DNA of 64,000 bases from Vibrio sp. PID17_43 (GCF_002608565.1 NZ_LIXM01000021.1:31772-95771); one strand, 5' to 3'. Positions 41,928-51,504 are shown, numbered from the stretch's first letter. Numbers and translations are program-made. The notes: generated by a model not told the origin, from the sequence alone.

Positions 41928-44274
41928 AACGCCCTCGTCCAAGAGTAAAAAATACCCAGCCTCTTCAGCAAAAGCGACATTGGTCACCGGTGTCGGTAAG
42001 CCAGTCAAACATGACAGTGCAAAAAAACAGGTGTCCGGAGAAGCACTCTATGTTGACGATCGCGCCGAGTATCCCAATCAACTCCACGTTTATGCCCTTA
42101 TGAGCCCACACGCGCATGCGACCATCACGAAACTGGATGTGTCTCCTTGCTACAAGGTGCCAGGCGTGCAAGCGGTCATCACTGCGCATGATGTTCCAGG
42201 CAAACTCGATATCGGTACGATCCTCCCTGGCGATCCATTACTCGCTGACGAAAAGGTGGTTTACATTGGTCAGCCCGTGATTGCGGTTGCCGCCAACAGC
42301 CTCGACAATGCTCGAAAAGGAGCCAATGCCGCCATTGTCGAATACGCGCCGCTTCCCGCCTTGCTAGATGCCAAGCAGTCGCTAGCGGAAGGACTGTTTG
42401 TTGCCGATAGCCACACCCAGAAACGGGGCGACGCCACAGGAGCGATTGCCTTCGCACCACATGTACTGGAAGGCTCATTATGCATAGGTGGGCAGGAACA
42501 TTTCTATTTGGAAACACAGGTTTCCAGCGCAATCCCTACCGAAGATGGGGGCGTCATCGTCTATTCTTCATCGCAAAATCCGACGGAAATACAAAAACTC
42601 GTGGCTTCGGTATTAAATATCCCCATGCACAAAGTGAAAACCGAAGTACGCCGGATCGGAGGCGGGTTCGGCGGTAAGGAAACACAGGCCGCATTTCCCG
42701 CCTGTATCGCCGCAATAATGGCTACGCAAACCGGGCAGCCCGTGAAATTTCGCCTGCCACGTCGAGAGGACATGATGATCACGGGCAAGCGTCATCCCTT
42801 CTTCAATCAATATAAAGTGGGGTTTGATGATAACGGCGTGATTCAAGGGATCGAACTGGCACTCTGCGCCAATGCCGGACACTCACCGGATCTTTCCCGC
42901 GCGATTGTCGATCGTGCCATGTTCCATGCAGATAATGCTTATTACCTTGGCAACGCCACGGTGACCGGACACTGCTTGAAAACCAATATGGCATCCAACA
43001 CGGCATTCCGGGGATTCGGTGGCCCGCAGGGCATGGTCACCATTGAACATGTGATGGATAGCATCGCCTATCAACTGGGTAAAGACCCGTTGGACGTACG
43101 CAAAGCCAATTATTACGCAGGGGAAGGTCGCAACGAAACTCACTACTACCAAAAAGTGACCGATAACTTCCTCCATGAGATGACGGCTGATCTAGAAGCG
43201 TCGTGTGACTATCAGGCGAGGCGTAAAGCCATCACCGAGTTCAACGCCTCCAGTCCGATATTAAAAAAAGGCATCGCCTTAACGCCAGTGAAGTTTGGTA
43301 TTTCCTTTACGGCGAGTTTCCTTAACCAAGCCGGTGCGCTTATTATTGTCTACACCGATGGCAGCATTTGCCTTAATCACGGTGCGACGGAAATGGGTCA
43401 AGGAGTGAACACCAAAGTCGCGCAAGTCGTCGCAGAAACGTTCAACGTTGACATCAACACCATTCAAATCACAGCAACCAATACTGAGAAAGTCCCAAAC
43501 ACCTCTGCAACGGCGGCGTCATCAGGGGCAGACCTCAATGGCAAAGCGGCGCAGCAGGCCGCGATGACGATCAAAGTACGTATGGCCAACTTTGCCGCTT
43601 CCCACTTCAACGTCGCGACGGAGGAGGTCGTGTTCAACAACGGCAGCATTTTACTCGGCACCAAACAGTCCATAACGTTTGCCAAGCTGTGTGAGCTTTG
43701 TTGGCTCAACCAAATTTCTCTCGCGGCGACGGGCTTCTATCGTACGCCGAAGGTCTATTATGACTACGAGAAAGCGCGCGGTCGCCCTTTCTATTACTAC
43801 GCTTACGGCGTTTCCTGCTCCGAAGTCATTATCGATACCCTCACCGGCGAATACAAAGTACTGCGCACAGAGATACTTCACGATGTCGGTGCATCTTTAA
43901 ATCCAGCGATTGATATTGGTCAGATTGAAGGTGGGTTCATTCAAGGAATGGGCTGGCTAACCACAGAAGAGTTAGTTTGGGATGATAAGGGGCAACTGGT
44001 GACAGCTGGCCCAGTGAGCTACAAGATCCCGACCGTCACCGATACCCCAACGATCTTCAACACTCGCTTAGTCGAGAACCGAGCCAACCGAGAACAAACC
44101 ATCTTCCACTCGAAAGCGGTGGGGGAGCCGCCGTTCATGTTGGCGATATCGGTATGGTGTGCCATCCGTAATGCGATTGCCCACATGGCAAATAATGGAA
44201 AAGCCCCCACTCTTCCAATACCAGCCACACCAGAACACGTTTACAACGCCATCAAACAAGCACGCCAAAAGTAA
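41917..44274 (+). CDS. xdhB: Xanthine dehydrogenase molybdopterin subunit XdhB
   Basis: 785 residues from ATG 41917, which has GAGGG upstream and overlaps the xdhA stop; a TTG seven codons earlier is possible but less likely. Molybdenum-cofactor motifs GGQEHFYLETQ, RRIGGGFGGKE, FRGFGGPQGM and catalytic Glu in VGEPPFMLAISVWCAIRNA are present. It hydroxylates purines at the Mo centre. It is the second gene of xdhABC. A purine specialised reductive or secondary role cannot be excluded but nothing suggests it. Confidence 0.95.
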   Translation: MPHKTPSSKSKKYPASSAKATLVTGVGKPVKHDSAKKQVSGEALYVDDRAEYPNQLHVYALMSPHAHATITKLDVSPCYKVPGVQAVITAHDVPGKLDIGTILPGDPLLADEKVVYIGQPVIAVAANSLDNARKGANAAIVEYAPLPALLDAKQSLAEGLFVADSHTQKRGDATGAIAFAPHVLEGSLCIGGQEHFYLETQVSSAIPTEDGGVIVYSSSQNPTEIQKLVASVLNIPMHKVKTEVRRIGGGFGGKETQAAFPACIAAIMATQTGQPVKFRLPRREDMMITGKRHPFFNQYKVGFDDNGVIQGIELALCANAGHSPDLSRAIVDRAMFHADNAYYLGNATVTGHCLKTNMASNTAFRGFGGPQGMVTIEHVMDSIAYQLGKDPLDVRKANYYAGEGRNETHYYQKVTDNFLHEMTADLEASCDYQARRKAITEFNASSPILKKGIALTPVKFGISFTASFLNQAGALIIVYTDGSICLNHGATEMGQGVNTKVAQVVAETFNVDINTIQITATNTEKVPNTSATAASSGADLNGKAAQQAAMTIKVRMANFAASHFNVATEEVVFNNGSILLGTKQSITFAKLCELCWLNQISLAATGFYRTPKVYYDYEKARGRPFYYYAYGVSCSEVIIDTLTGEYKVLRTEILHDVGASLNPAIDIGQIEGGFIQGMGWLTTEELVWDDKGQLVTAGPVSYKIPTVTDTPTIFNTRLVENRANREQTIFHSKAVGEPPFMLAISVWCAIRNAIAHMANNGKAPTLPIPATPEHVYNAIKQARQK

Positions 44275-44315
44275 TCGGTACCGCAGAGTTCGACATCGTT
44301 AGCTAGGAGGCTGAG

Positions 44316-45149
44316 ATGCATACAGACAATTGGATCCAAGCCCTAGCTGAGTTCGACGCCAAGGGCATGCCTTGTATCATGGTGACAGTGCTTGAAGATA
44401 AAGGCTCCACACCGCGCAATGCAGGCACCAAAATGCTCGTTACGGAAAGCGAGGTGGTGGGCAGCATTGGCGGCGGTCATCTTGAATACGTTGCCATGCA
44501 AACCGCCAAAGAAATGCTCAATCTGGGCGAAACCGACATGAAGATCGAACGTTTCAATTTAGGGGCGAAGCTGGGGCAGTGCTGCGGCGGCATCGTCACA
44601 CTGAGCTTTGAGCCAATAGGCCAACCACGGCATCTTCTCGCACTATTTGGTGCTGGTCATGTCGCCAAAGCGCTGATCCCTATTCTCGCGACATTGCCAT
44701 TTAAAGTGATTTGGATTGATGAACGCGCCGAACAGTTCCCTTCTCACCTCCCTAAAAACGTAGAGAAACGACTGACAGAGGATCCCGTCGGTGAAGTACA
44801 CCACCTTCCTGAAAACTGCATGTACTTAGTGCTCACTCATAGCCATCATCTCGATTTCGAACTTGCTCGAGCCATCTTAACGCGTGGAGACTGTCGCTAC
44901 TTTGGACTGATCGGCTCACTCACAAAAAGAAAGCGTTTTGATTATCGATTAAAAGAACGAGGCTTTGATGACGATGCGATCAATAACATGACCTGCCCCA
45001 TTGGCATAGAAGCAGTAAAAGGTAAACACCCGGCAGAGATCGCCGTGGCTGTCGCTGGCGAATTGATCGCCTGTTATCAGGGAGAAATTATTCCCAACAA
45101 GCGAGAGCAAGCGTCGCAAGTATCGGCACGGAAGATCGACACACCTTAA
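44316..45149 (+). CDS. xdhC: Xanthine dehydrogenase accessory protein XdhC
   Basis: 277 residues, TAGGAGG just before the ATG. GSIGGGHLEYVA and QCCGGIVTLSFE in the N-terminal half, then a Rossmann-type LFGAGHVAKALI and YFGLIGSLTKRKRFDYRL. XdhC binds the molybdenum cofactor, promotes its sulfuration and inserts it into XdhB. Third gene of the operon, 41 bp after xdhB. Confidence 0.93.
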   Translation: MHTDNWIQALAEFDAKGMPCIMVTVLEDKGSTPRNAGTKMLVTESEVVGSIGGGHLEYVAMQTAKEMLNLGETDMKIERFNLGAKLGQCCGGIVTLSFEPIGQPRHLLALFGAGHVAKALIPILATLPFKVIWIDERAEQFPSHLPKNVEKRLTEDPVGEVHHLPENCMYLVLTHSHHLDFELARAILTRGDCRYFGLIGSLTKRKRFDYRLKERGFDDDAINNMTCPIGIEAVKGKHPAEIAVAVAGELIACYQGEIIPNKREQASQVSARKIDTP

Positions 45150-45176
45150 TCTCTGCTATTTAATCATGAGTTCGCT

Positions 45177-45308
45177 ATGGTTGAATTCTACTGTGAGGCG
45201 ATATTTCGCATTGTTAAACTGGCACACCAAGCAAACGGTAAGTTGAGTACTTGGTGGCAAAACAAACCACGCAACGTGCAAATATTCGCATCATTTATTC
45301 CAGATTAA
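45177..45308 (+). CDS. Possible 43-residue small protein
   Basis: MVEFYCEAIFRIVKLAHQAN and GKLSTWWQNKPRNVQIFASF. Protein-like composition with three aromatic residues near the middle, but no ribosome site. It might be a relic. The rest of 45150-45420 is AT-rich and holds the promoter of the next gene. Confidence 0.25.
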   Translation: MVEFYCEAIFRIVKLAHQANGKLSTWWQNKPRNVQIFASFIPD

Positions 45309-45420
45309 GGATTTCATACAAAAAACTGACAAAGCATCACAAAGAATTGGCAAGATGTATTCAATTTATCTCTAAATTTCAGCTACCTTTAAAAAGTTTT
45401 ATATTAGAAAGGATGTATAA

Positions 45421-46464
45421 ATGAACGCGTTTAAATTTAGCATGATCGGGGCTGCTGTTGTTTTTGCCCTTACTGGATGTGGTTCAGACAGTGATTCTAA
45501 AAGCACAACGACCCCTGTTACCCTATCCGTTTCTGATGCACCTATTGATGACGTATCAGAAGTCGTCGTGACCTACAGCAAAGTCGCGTTCTTACCGAAA
45601 GGTGAAGGTAAGCCACAAATCTTTGACGTTTACCAAACCAATGAGAATGGGGAATACGTTGATGAAGAAGGAAACTTACTTGAAGAAGGCGAAGACCCAC
45701 TCCCACTCAGCGTAAACTTATTAGCCTTCCAAGGCAGCGATGCGCAAGAGCTAGTTGATGGCGTAACCATTCCAAGCGGCGATTACCAGTTGTGTGTTTT
45801 CGTACATGATGGCGACCACTTTCCGTACCCATCTTACGTCATTGATAATTCCACTGGGAACGCAATTAAAACCCCATTGACTGTAAAAGGCGACGGGGCG
45901 TGTCCTCAAGTTGTTGGCAAAGAGCCGAGCACTGGGGTGATATTCATTAACAATCCTTTTTCAGTTAACCCAGACAACAATGATTACGTGCTTGAATTCG
46001 ACTTGCGACGCGGTCTAAAAGACGCAACAGGCAAGGATGAAGGTTACACAATTAAACGAAATTCTTGGTCACTCATCAACACAGTGACCACGGGAAACAT
46101 TAAAGGTGAAATCGCCTTAAACGACACCTACCTACAGTGTGAGAGCGAAACGAATTCTGGCAACGGTTATGCACATGCGGTTTACCTATATAAAGGAAAT
46201 ATCGCGCAAGCAGATATGGGCACCTTCGCGCAAAGCGATCTACAAGCACCCATTGCGTCAGCTAACGTAGTAACGGATGATGAAGGTTTAACTTACCAAT
46301 ATGAGTTGGGTTTTGTTGAACCAGGCACCTACTCTGTCGGTTATACCTGTACCGCGAATGATGATTCTGAAGAAGGCATCGTGGAAGGTGAAGCCTTCAG
46401 TATTTACACCGCAAAAAGTGGTCTAAGTGTCTCTGCGGGCACTGACACAGATGCGAATCTATAA
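45421..46464 (+). CDS. DUF4382 lipoprotein
   Basis: 347 residues with lipobox LTGC (Cys20) followed by a Ser/Thr-rich linker. Residues about 33-200 fit DUF4382 (VTLSVSDAPIDDVSEVVVTY, FLPKGEG, SVNLLAFQG, IPSGDYQLCVF), a beta-sandwich that resembles extracellular carbohydrate-binding or adhesion domains; the rest, with cysteines in LQCESET and GYTCTAND, forms a second beta domain. Probably anchored to the outer membrane. Strongly acidic. Function unknown. Confidence 0.85.
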   Translation: MNAFKFSMIGAAVVFALTGCGSDSDSKSTTTPVTLSVSDAPIDDVSEVVVTYSKVAFLPKGEGKPQIFDVYQTNENGEYVDEEGNLLEEGEDPLPLSVNLLAFQGSDAQELVDGVTIPSGDYQLCVFVHDGDHFPYPSYVIDNSTGNAIKTPLTVKGDGACPQVVGKEPSTGVIFINNPFSVNPDNNDYVLEFDLRRGLKDATGKDEGYTIKRNSWSLINTVTTGNIKGEIALNDTYLQCESETNSGNGYAHAVYLYKGNIAQADMGTFAQSDLQAPIASANVVTDDEGLTYQYELGFVEPGTYSVGYTCTANDDSEEGIVEGEAFSIYTAKSGLSVSAGTDTDANL

Positions 46465-46478
46465 ACAAAAATGATTTG

Positions 46479-46516
46479 ACAGCGAGGTCCAGATTTTTGG
46501 CTTCGCTGTTTTCTGT
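46479..46516 (+). terminator. Terminator of the DUF4382 gene
   Basis: ACAGCGA / TCGCTGT with a 17-base loop and TTTCTGTTTT. It lies at the end of the convergent AraC gene. Confidence 0.65.
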
Positions 46517-46517
46517 T

Positions 46518-47387
46518 TTAAAAGAAGCTGATTGGCAAGTAAAAATCTAACTCGAAGCGCTCTTCTTCATTAAGAAAGTGATTACGATGATAATGGACAT
46601 ACGCCGGTGTTGAACGCTGCTTAAAACCCGACTTCGGTAACCATTTCTCTAACACCATACTAATTTGCGGCAGCAACTCACCATACATTCCGCTAAGACG
46701 AAACACCGCATGCAAGCCGCCAGGGATGATCATTTGATTCACTACCCCACGATATTTAAGGGGTTTATCTATCGCCATGCACGCGACATACCGACACTTA
46801 TCTAACTCTACCCATGCTGGGTTGGAGTGGTGCAGCCCAAATTGAGTTAAGAAATCACGATTCTCCGAATTCGCCCACGCCTTAAGCACCAACCATGCCT
46901 TACGAATCGAACGATTGTAACCTTCATGACGAACGTAAGCGGCGAATCGTTGTGGGACTTCAATGATTTTCGGTTCAGGTAAAGTGCGCTGTGCCACTCG
47001 ATGATAACCAGCGGCAATCTCGGGATCTTTCAAATAAGGCTTTTCTGCGACCTGCAGATCGTGCTTGCGCCATGCTCCCGGTGAGAGTTCAAAAGTCGCT
47101 TTGAATGCTCGACTAAAAGAAGAAACCGAACTAAAACCACACTTATTGGCGATATCCAATACCGACGATTTGGTATCAAACATCAACTGATTCGCTGCGT
47201 ATTCCATGCGGGTACGACGGATGTATTGATGGATGGATTCCCCGACCACTTGTTTAAATATTCGGTGGAAGTGCTGTTCAGAATACGCCGCTACATCAGC
47301 CAGCTCTTTGGCGGATAATTCTCTACTAATATCTTGATGTATGTAAAACAACACGTCATTGATTCTGGAAACCTGCTGTTGGCTCAT
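46518..47387 (-). CDS. AraC-family regulator with C-terminal GyrI-like effector domain
   Basis: 289 residues. The two HTHs are at the N terminus (ELSAKELADVAAYSEQHFHRIFK and IANKCGFSSVSSFSRAFK), and a GyrI-like ligand domain follows (VPQRFAAYVRHEGYNRSIRK, CRYVACMAIDKPLKYRGVV), the Rob/BmrR-like order. Such regulators sense drugs or hydrophobic molecules. It is divergent from an aminotransferase gene, with a direct-repeat site between them. Confidence 0.88.
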   Translation of the reverse strand: MSQQQVSRINDVLFYIHQDISRELSAKELADVAAYSEQHFHRIFKQVVGESIHQYIRRTRMEYAANQLMFDTKSSVLDIANKCGFSSVSSFSRAFKATFELSPGAWRKHDLQVAEKPYLKDPEIAAGYHRVAQRTLPEPKIIEVPQRFAAYVRHEGYNRSIRKAWLVLKAWANSENRDFLTQFGLHHSNPAWVELDKCRYVACMAIDKPLKYRGVVNQMIIPGGLHAVFRLSGMYGELLPQISMVLEKWLPKSGFKQRSTPAYVHYHRNHFLNEEERFELDFYLPISFF

Positions 47388-47408
47388 GGAGTGACATCTC
47401 GCCTAAAT

Positions 47409-47444
47409 AGCATAAATGGACATGTTTAACAGCATAAACAGACA
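47409..47444. promoter_or_regulatory. Direct-repeat site in the AraC/aminotransferase promoter region
   Basis: AGCATAAATGGACA (47409-47422) and AGCATAAACAGACA (47431-47444) match in 12 of 14 bases and are spaced 22 bp, two helix turns apart. AraC-family proteins with two HTH motifs commonly bind direct repeats on one face of the DNA. The site is 22 bp from the AraC start and should control both divergent genes. Confidence 0.7.
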
Positions 47445-47517
47445 CACCTAAGTTATCAATTCCCATGTACTATCTTTCGCATAAAACTAGAATTAAATAC
47501 TGCGAGAAACACAGCAC

Positions 47518-48669
47518 ATGGAAATTGCACAGTCACTACAACAAGTAAAGTCTTCTTATATTCGTGAGATCCTCGCGGCGGCGAGCGATAAAAACGTCAT
47601 CTCACTTGCTGGCGGTTTACCAGATGAAAAGACATTCCCTATCGACTTAATGAAGCCAACCCTTGAAAACCTAGCCAACATGACAGAGGTGTTTCAGTAC
47701 GGCTCAACCGCAGGTTATACACCGCTACTGAACTTTCTGAACGGTTATTACCAATTGCCAGACACGCACCTTGCCATGATCACTACGGGCTCACAGCAAG
47801 GCTTAGACTTAATTGCGCGAGCCTATATTAACCCTAACGACAAAGTCGTAATGGAAGCACCAAGCTACCTAGGCGCAATGCAAGTATTTGGCTTAGTTCA
47901 AGCGGACATCGTAACCGTTTCGCAAACAGAGTTTGGCCCTAATTTACAAGAGCTAGAAGAATGCTTTGCAGAGCAAAAACCCAAAATGTTTTATGCGGTG
48001 CCAGACTTCCACAACCCTACAGGCGTATGCTGGGCGCTAGAAACCCGTAAAAAAGTGGCAGAGCTTTGTATTCAATACAATGTGGCATTCATTGAAGATG
48101 CCCCTTACCGCGAACTGCGATTCTCAGGAAGTGCGTTACCTTTGGTATCCGATTTCTGCCCACAGAACGCGATCGTATTACGTTCGTTCTCAAAAATTGC
48201 CTCTCCTGGGCTACGTATCGGTGTGGTAACCGGCAAACGCAGCTATATTGAACCGTTGATCAAAATCAAGCAAGGAGCGGACCTACACTCTAGCGTACCG
48301 ATGCAAGCACTGTTGCATGGCCTGATGCAACACGATGGCTTTGACACTCACATTTCAACCATTTGTCAGCTATACAAATCTCGCTACGACGTGATGTTTG
48401 CCGAGCTAAAAAAACAGCTCCCATCAAGCTGTAGAGTAAAGCCTGTTGATGGCGGCATGTTTGTCTGGGTTGAGATCCCTGAGTGCGATACGTTTACGCT
48501 AGCAAAAACGCTGCTCGCCAATGGCGTCGCAGTTGTACCGAGCCCAGTGTTTTATCCTGAAGGATCAGAGGTAAAAGCCGCATTGCGACTAAACTTCACG
48601 AATGCCACACGTGAAGAACTGAAAGTAGCCGTGACGCGCTTGGCTGAAGTGTTAAACGCACTAAATTAA
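47518..48669 (+). CDS. PLP-dependent aminotransferase (fold type I, class I/II)
   Basis: 383 residues. N-terminal ISLAGGLPDEKTFPID and QYGSTAGYTPL, PDFHNPTG, and the PLP lysine in SFSKIASPGLRIG (about Lys238). The pattern follows alpha-aminoadipate aminotransferase (LysN) and MocR-like aminotransferase domains but without the N-terminal GntR HTH. It probably transaminates a branched or aromatic amino acid or a 2-oxoadipate analogue. Divergent from the AraC gene that probably regulates it. Confidence 0.88.
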   Translation: MEIAQSLQQVKSSYIREILAAASDKNVISLAGGLPDEKTFPIDLMKPTLENLANMTEVFQYGSTAGYTPLLNFLNGYYQLPDTHLAMITTGSQQGLDLIARAYINPNDKVVMEAPSYLGAMQVFGLVQADIVTVSQTEFGPNLQELEECFAEQKPKMFYAVPDFHNPTGVCWALETRKKVAELCIQYNVAFIEDAPYRELRFSGSALPLVSDFCPQNAIVLRSFSKIASPGLRIGVVTGKRSYIEPLIKIKQGADLHSSVPMQALLHGLMQHDGFDTHISTICQLYKSRYDVMFAELKKQLPSSCRVKPVDGGMFVWVEIPECDTFTLAKTLLANGVAVVPSPVFYPEGSEVKAALRLNFTNATREELKVAVTRLAEVLNALN

Positions 48670-48694
48670 AAAATATACTTTAGAATCCAACCAT

Positions 48695-48729
48695 CTACCT
48701 TTGAAACACAAATTATGTTTCAAAGGTAG
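48695..48729. other. Perfect 14-bp inverted repeat downstream of the aminotransferase gene
   Basis: CTACCTTTGAAACA / TGTTTCAAAGGTAG separated by CAAATTA. The following TGTTTGAAAAAG is a poor T-run, so it is a strong hairpin rather than a certain terminator; it could be the transcript's 3'-end structure. Confidence 0.6.
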
Positions 48730-49099
48730 TGTTTGAAAAAGTTCCCACAAAAAATAATTTTTTCTCTCAAAATCGATTCTCTACGTTAAGTGTCTGTTTT
48801 TACTTGATCCTAGAGCTCTAGCCAAAAATAGATCATCATCACAAATTTGAAGCCTAGAAAAGTTACGTCTATCTTTCAAAAAAGACATCAACCTTGCAAC
48901 ATCATCTACGAATTCAAACACTTTTGGCCGTGGGGCTTAACACGGACAACAATAGACGGTGATCATCTCCGTCGATACGTCTTGTGAAGATGAATTGAGC
49001 AAGGAAGCACTTAAAGCCATTCTGAATGTCGCTAATCCAGTCATAAATTGGAGTCTGAACGTCGGCTGACACGCATCATATTAGAGAGGGGTTATCAAG
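48730..49099. other. Long leader/spacer before the periplasmic protein gene
   Basis: 370 bp with no supported gene and mixed composition. It ends with a good ribosome site (AGAGAGGGG) for the next gene. No known motif was recognised; a structured leader or an antisense RNA would fit but is not shown. Confidence 0.4.
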
Positions 49100-50119
49100 A
49101 TGAACAACCGAACATCGAAAGGACTCGTCATATCGGGCTTGTCCGCCATGCTGTCACTTGCTTCTGCATCATCAGCTCATGCTAGCAACTCGCCAAATTG
49201 TGGCGACGTTCTCGCTGGGAATAAAACGGCCGTGTCACAAAAGATGACCGTTCTTCTCGGAGAAGATATCACCAAAGCCAATCTTGTCACGACCGTGATC
49301 CCGGTAAAAAATAATCCATTCGTCACCGAAGCATTGGTTTCCGTGGCAAATGACGTATCACCGAATGGTCTGCTACCAGCAAAATCATTAGAAGAAATCA
49401 AACAAGTTCGCACCAACATTGAACAAGCAGGACGAGAAATCACTAAGCTACAAGGCACATTTGAAATTGCATTTATTAGCTTGATTGATGGCTACTGTCA
49501 GTTCTCCACCAATACCTTAACCACCCATGCAAAAATCGATTTTGACCATTTAGAGGGACTCTCGTCTTATTCGATTCCTGCCCTACTCGCAATGGTTGAT
49601 AAGTCCTACCGATTAGCAGAAGCACGAATGGCAGAAGAAAACGCCAATCTCACTGACGCAGAGCGCGAGAAACAGCGACAAGAAGAGCTCGCAGCTGCCG
49701 CGCGCTATCAAGATGCCAATGTACTGGTCAAAGTAGAACAGTTTGATGGTTCGAACGTCACCTTCTCTGTCACCAACTTAGGTGCTGAAGCCGAACTTCA
49801 ACCTAACTTCAATACTTTTAGAGCGTATCAAACCGACAAAGGCGAGTTAGTTTATAAATCGGAGTCGTTATTGAGTTTGGTCGATGACGAAGGGAATGGT
49901 TTGAACACGTTTGGTATCGCAGAGCTCGGGCCAAAAGGCAGTAGTGCTCTCTCTATTTCGCCAGGGGAAACACGTAAGTTCATCACCAGTATTGAGTCCG
50001 AAGTCGCACCACAAACCCAATTGAGTTTAACGTTCCCGGCCAAAGTGCTTAATACTAGCGATGCGTTTACCGTTTCATTCACAGATGCCATAGCGGTTGC
50101 AACGGCGAGTATCCACTGA
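49100..50119 (+). CDS. Periplasmic or surface protein of unknown function
   Basis: 339 residues, signal peptide to about residue 28 (SSAHA). A helical middle (RMAEENANLTDAEREKQRQE, ELAAAARYQ) joins an N-terminal domain with two cysteines (PNCGDV, GYCQFS) and a C-terminal beta-rich domain (VKVEQFDGSNVTFSVTNLGA). No family recognised. Its own terminator follows. Confidence 0.75.
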   Translation: MNNRTSKGLVISGLSAMLSLASASSAHASNSPNCGDVLAGNKTAVSQKMTVLLGEDITKANLVTTVIPVKNNPFVTEALVSVANDVSPNGLLPAKSLEEIKQVRTNIEQAGREITKLQGTFEIAFISLIDGYCQFSTNTLTTHAKIDFDHLEGLSSYSIPALLAMVDKSYRLAEARMAEENANLTDAEREKQRQEELAAAARYQDANVLVKVEQFDGSNVTFSVTNLGAEAELQPNFNTFRAYQTDKGELVYKSESLLSLVDDEGNGLNTFGIAELGPKGSSALSISPGETRKFITSIESEVAPQTQLSLTFPAKVLNTSDAFTVSFTDAIAVATASIH

Positions 50120-50186
50120 TTCAACGCGTAAGGTGCTAAATCTTCAGAGACTGGTAGCGGTCAATGACTAAGTTAAGATGAGCTAC

Positions 50187-50219
50187 AAAAAAGCAGACTT
50201 TTATCGTCTGCTTTTTTTT
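50187..50219. terminator. Terminator between convergent genes
   Basis: AAGCAGAC / GTCTGCTT with a 7-base loop and eight T on the plus side, AAAAAA on the other. Likely bidirectional. Confidence 0.9.
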
Positions 50220-50222
50220 AAA

Positions 50223-50549
50223 TTAATTTTGGCATTTGTACGCATTAGCGAACATGGTCACTGAGCTATTAAAACCTAGAGGCTCATAAAGATAGAGCGT
50301 GTCTGCACCTAAGTCAGCCGCTTTAATGCGCATTTGGTTCAGCGTACCCCAAACCATATCTTTATCTGCATGAAGCCAGTAATCATAGAAGTGACCTTCA
50401 GAGCCCATCACGGTGCCAAGGTGTTGGCAGTTTTCAATGGCATTCACGTCATCCCAAACGACTTTCACTTGATTAGATTCCTGTGTTGGGAAGGTAACAC
50501 AACCGGTTAATAATGTTGCTAATGCTGCGCCAGTCATTAACTTTTTCAT
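50223..50549 (-). CDS. DUF4156 lipoprotein
   Basis: 108 residues. Lipobox LTGC (Cys17). The mature part, with VVWDDVNAIENCQHLGTVMG and AADLGADTLYLYEPLG, follows the DUF4156 pattern of small outer-membrane lipoproteins with a conserved disulfide (Cys41 and the C-terminal YKCQN). Function unknown. Confidence 0.85.
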   Translation of the reverse strand: MKKLMTGAALATLLTGCVTFPTQESNQVKVVWDDVNAIENCQHLGTVMGSEGHFYDYWLHADKDMVWGTLNQMRIKAADLGADTLYLYEPLGFNSSVTMFANAYKCQN

Positions 50550-50753
50550 AATGATATCGACCTAGGTTTATCCAAACCGGGCATTCTATGCATCGACCAG
50601 GCAATGAACAACAAAGAATACTTGTCGTTACAACAACGGTTCATTTCAACATTCGAGCATCACGGATGTTCAGTGTCATCAATCTTAACGTAGATAGCAT
50701 TTAATGCCGAACTGCGGTAAAACAGATGAATCAGACGAAGTGAGGGATTGAAT

Positions 50754-51461
50754 TTGGCTGGCAAAAACAAACTGATCCGCTATCGAGCAATAGAAGTTGC
50801 TGATGTATTTAGCAAAGAAGATGAATTAATTAAACAAGTCCAATCAAATCAACTCTCGCAAGTATTACTGCTGTGGCAAGTGAAAAGCCCCACACTGGTT
50901 CTTCCCGCAGGAAAAAAGTGGCCTATCTTTGACGAATTAGAACAAGCGCTACAACATGCCAACTGGAAACTCTTTTCACGTAAAACAGGGGGCGCGCCAG
51001 TGCCTCAAGTGCCTGGGATCATTAACCTCTCTCATATTTATCATTGGCCAGAAGGCCAGCCATACGATATCAAACAAGCTTATCTCCATTTATGTTCAGT
51101 GCTAACGATATTCTTCGAGCAACTTGGCGTGAAAGTTGATATTCACGCCACCCCCAATTCCTACTGCGATGGCGACTACAATCTCAACATTAGAGGTCAA
51201 AAGGTGGTGGGAACCGCGCAACGAGTATTACTCAACAAAAGCGGCGGACAGGTCGTGCTATCTCAAGCGTGTATTCTGATCGACACAGATGTAGAGAAAA
51301 TCGTTGAGCCCGTACAGTTATGCAATCTCCTGTGTGGCTATGACGAAGACATTCGTGGCAATGTCCATACTCCCCTATTCGATCACATAGAAGAGAGACC
51401 AAGCGTGGACACTTTATTCCAAAAACTGACGCAGGCGTTTTTGGATCATGTGAAAATTTGA
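50754..51461 (+). CDS. Lipoate-protein ligase A-like protein
   Basis: 235 residues from TTG 50754, whose spacing from the GAGGG site (7 bases) beats the TTG at 50748 (1 base). The LplA/BPL fold motif appears as FSRKTGGAPVPQVPGIINLS (RR-x-x-GGG-x-V-x-H-x-x-G-x-x-N-x-S with the third Gly and His changed), and the catalytic lysine in LNIRGQKVVGTAQR. The altered signature suggests a divergent acyltransferase, possibly an octanoyl or lipoyl transferase. No glycine-cleavage or dehydrogenase gene is nearby. Confidence 0.78.
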   Translation: MAGKNKLIRYRAIEVADVFSKEDELIKQVQSNQLSQVLLLWQVKSPTLVLPAGKKWPIFDELEQALQHANWKLFSRKTGGAPVPQVPGIINLSHIYHWPEGQPYDIKQAYLHLCSVLTIFFEQLGVKVDIHATPNSYCDGDYNLNIRGQKVVGTAQRVLLNKSGGQVVLSQACILIDTDVEKIVEPVQLCNLLCGYDEDIRGNVHTPLFDHIEERPSVDTLFQKLTQAFLDHVKI

Positions 51462-51480
51462 AAAGATCACAAGAAGTAAA

Positions 51481-51504
51481 GCTAGGCACGTTCCAATGCC
51501 TAGC
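51481..51504. other. Perfect 8-bp hairpin between convergent genes
   Basis: GCTAGGCA / TGCCTAGC with an eight-base loop; the minus side continues TTTACTTC. A weak terminator for the VOC gene is possible. Confidence 0.5.
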
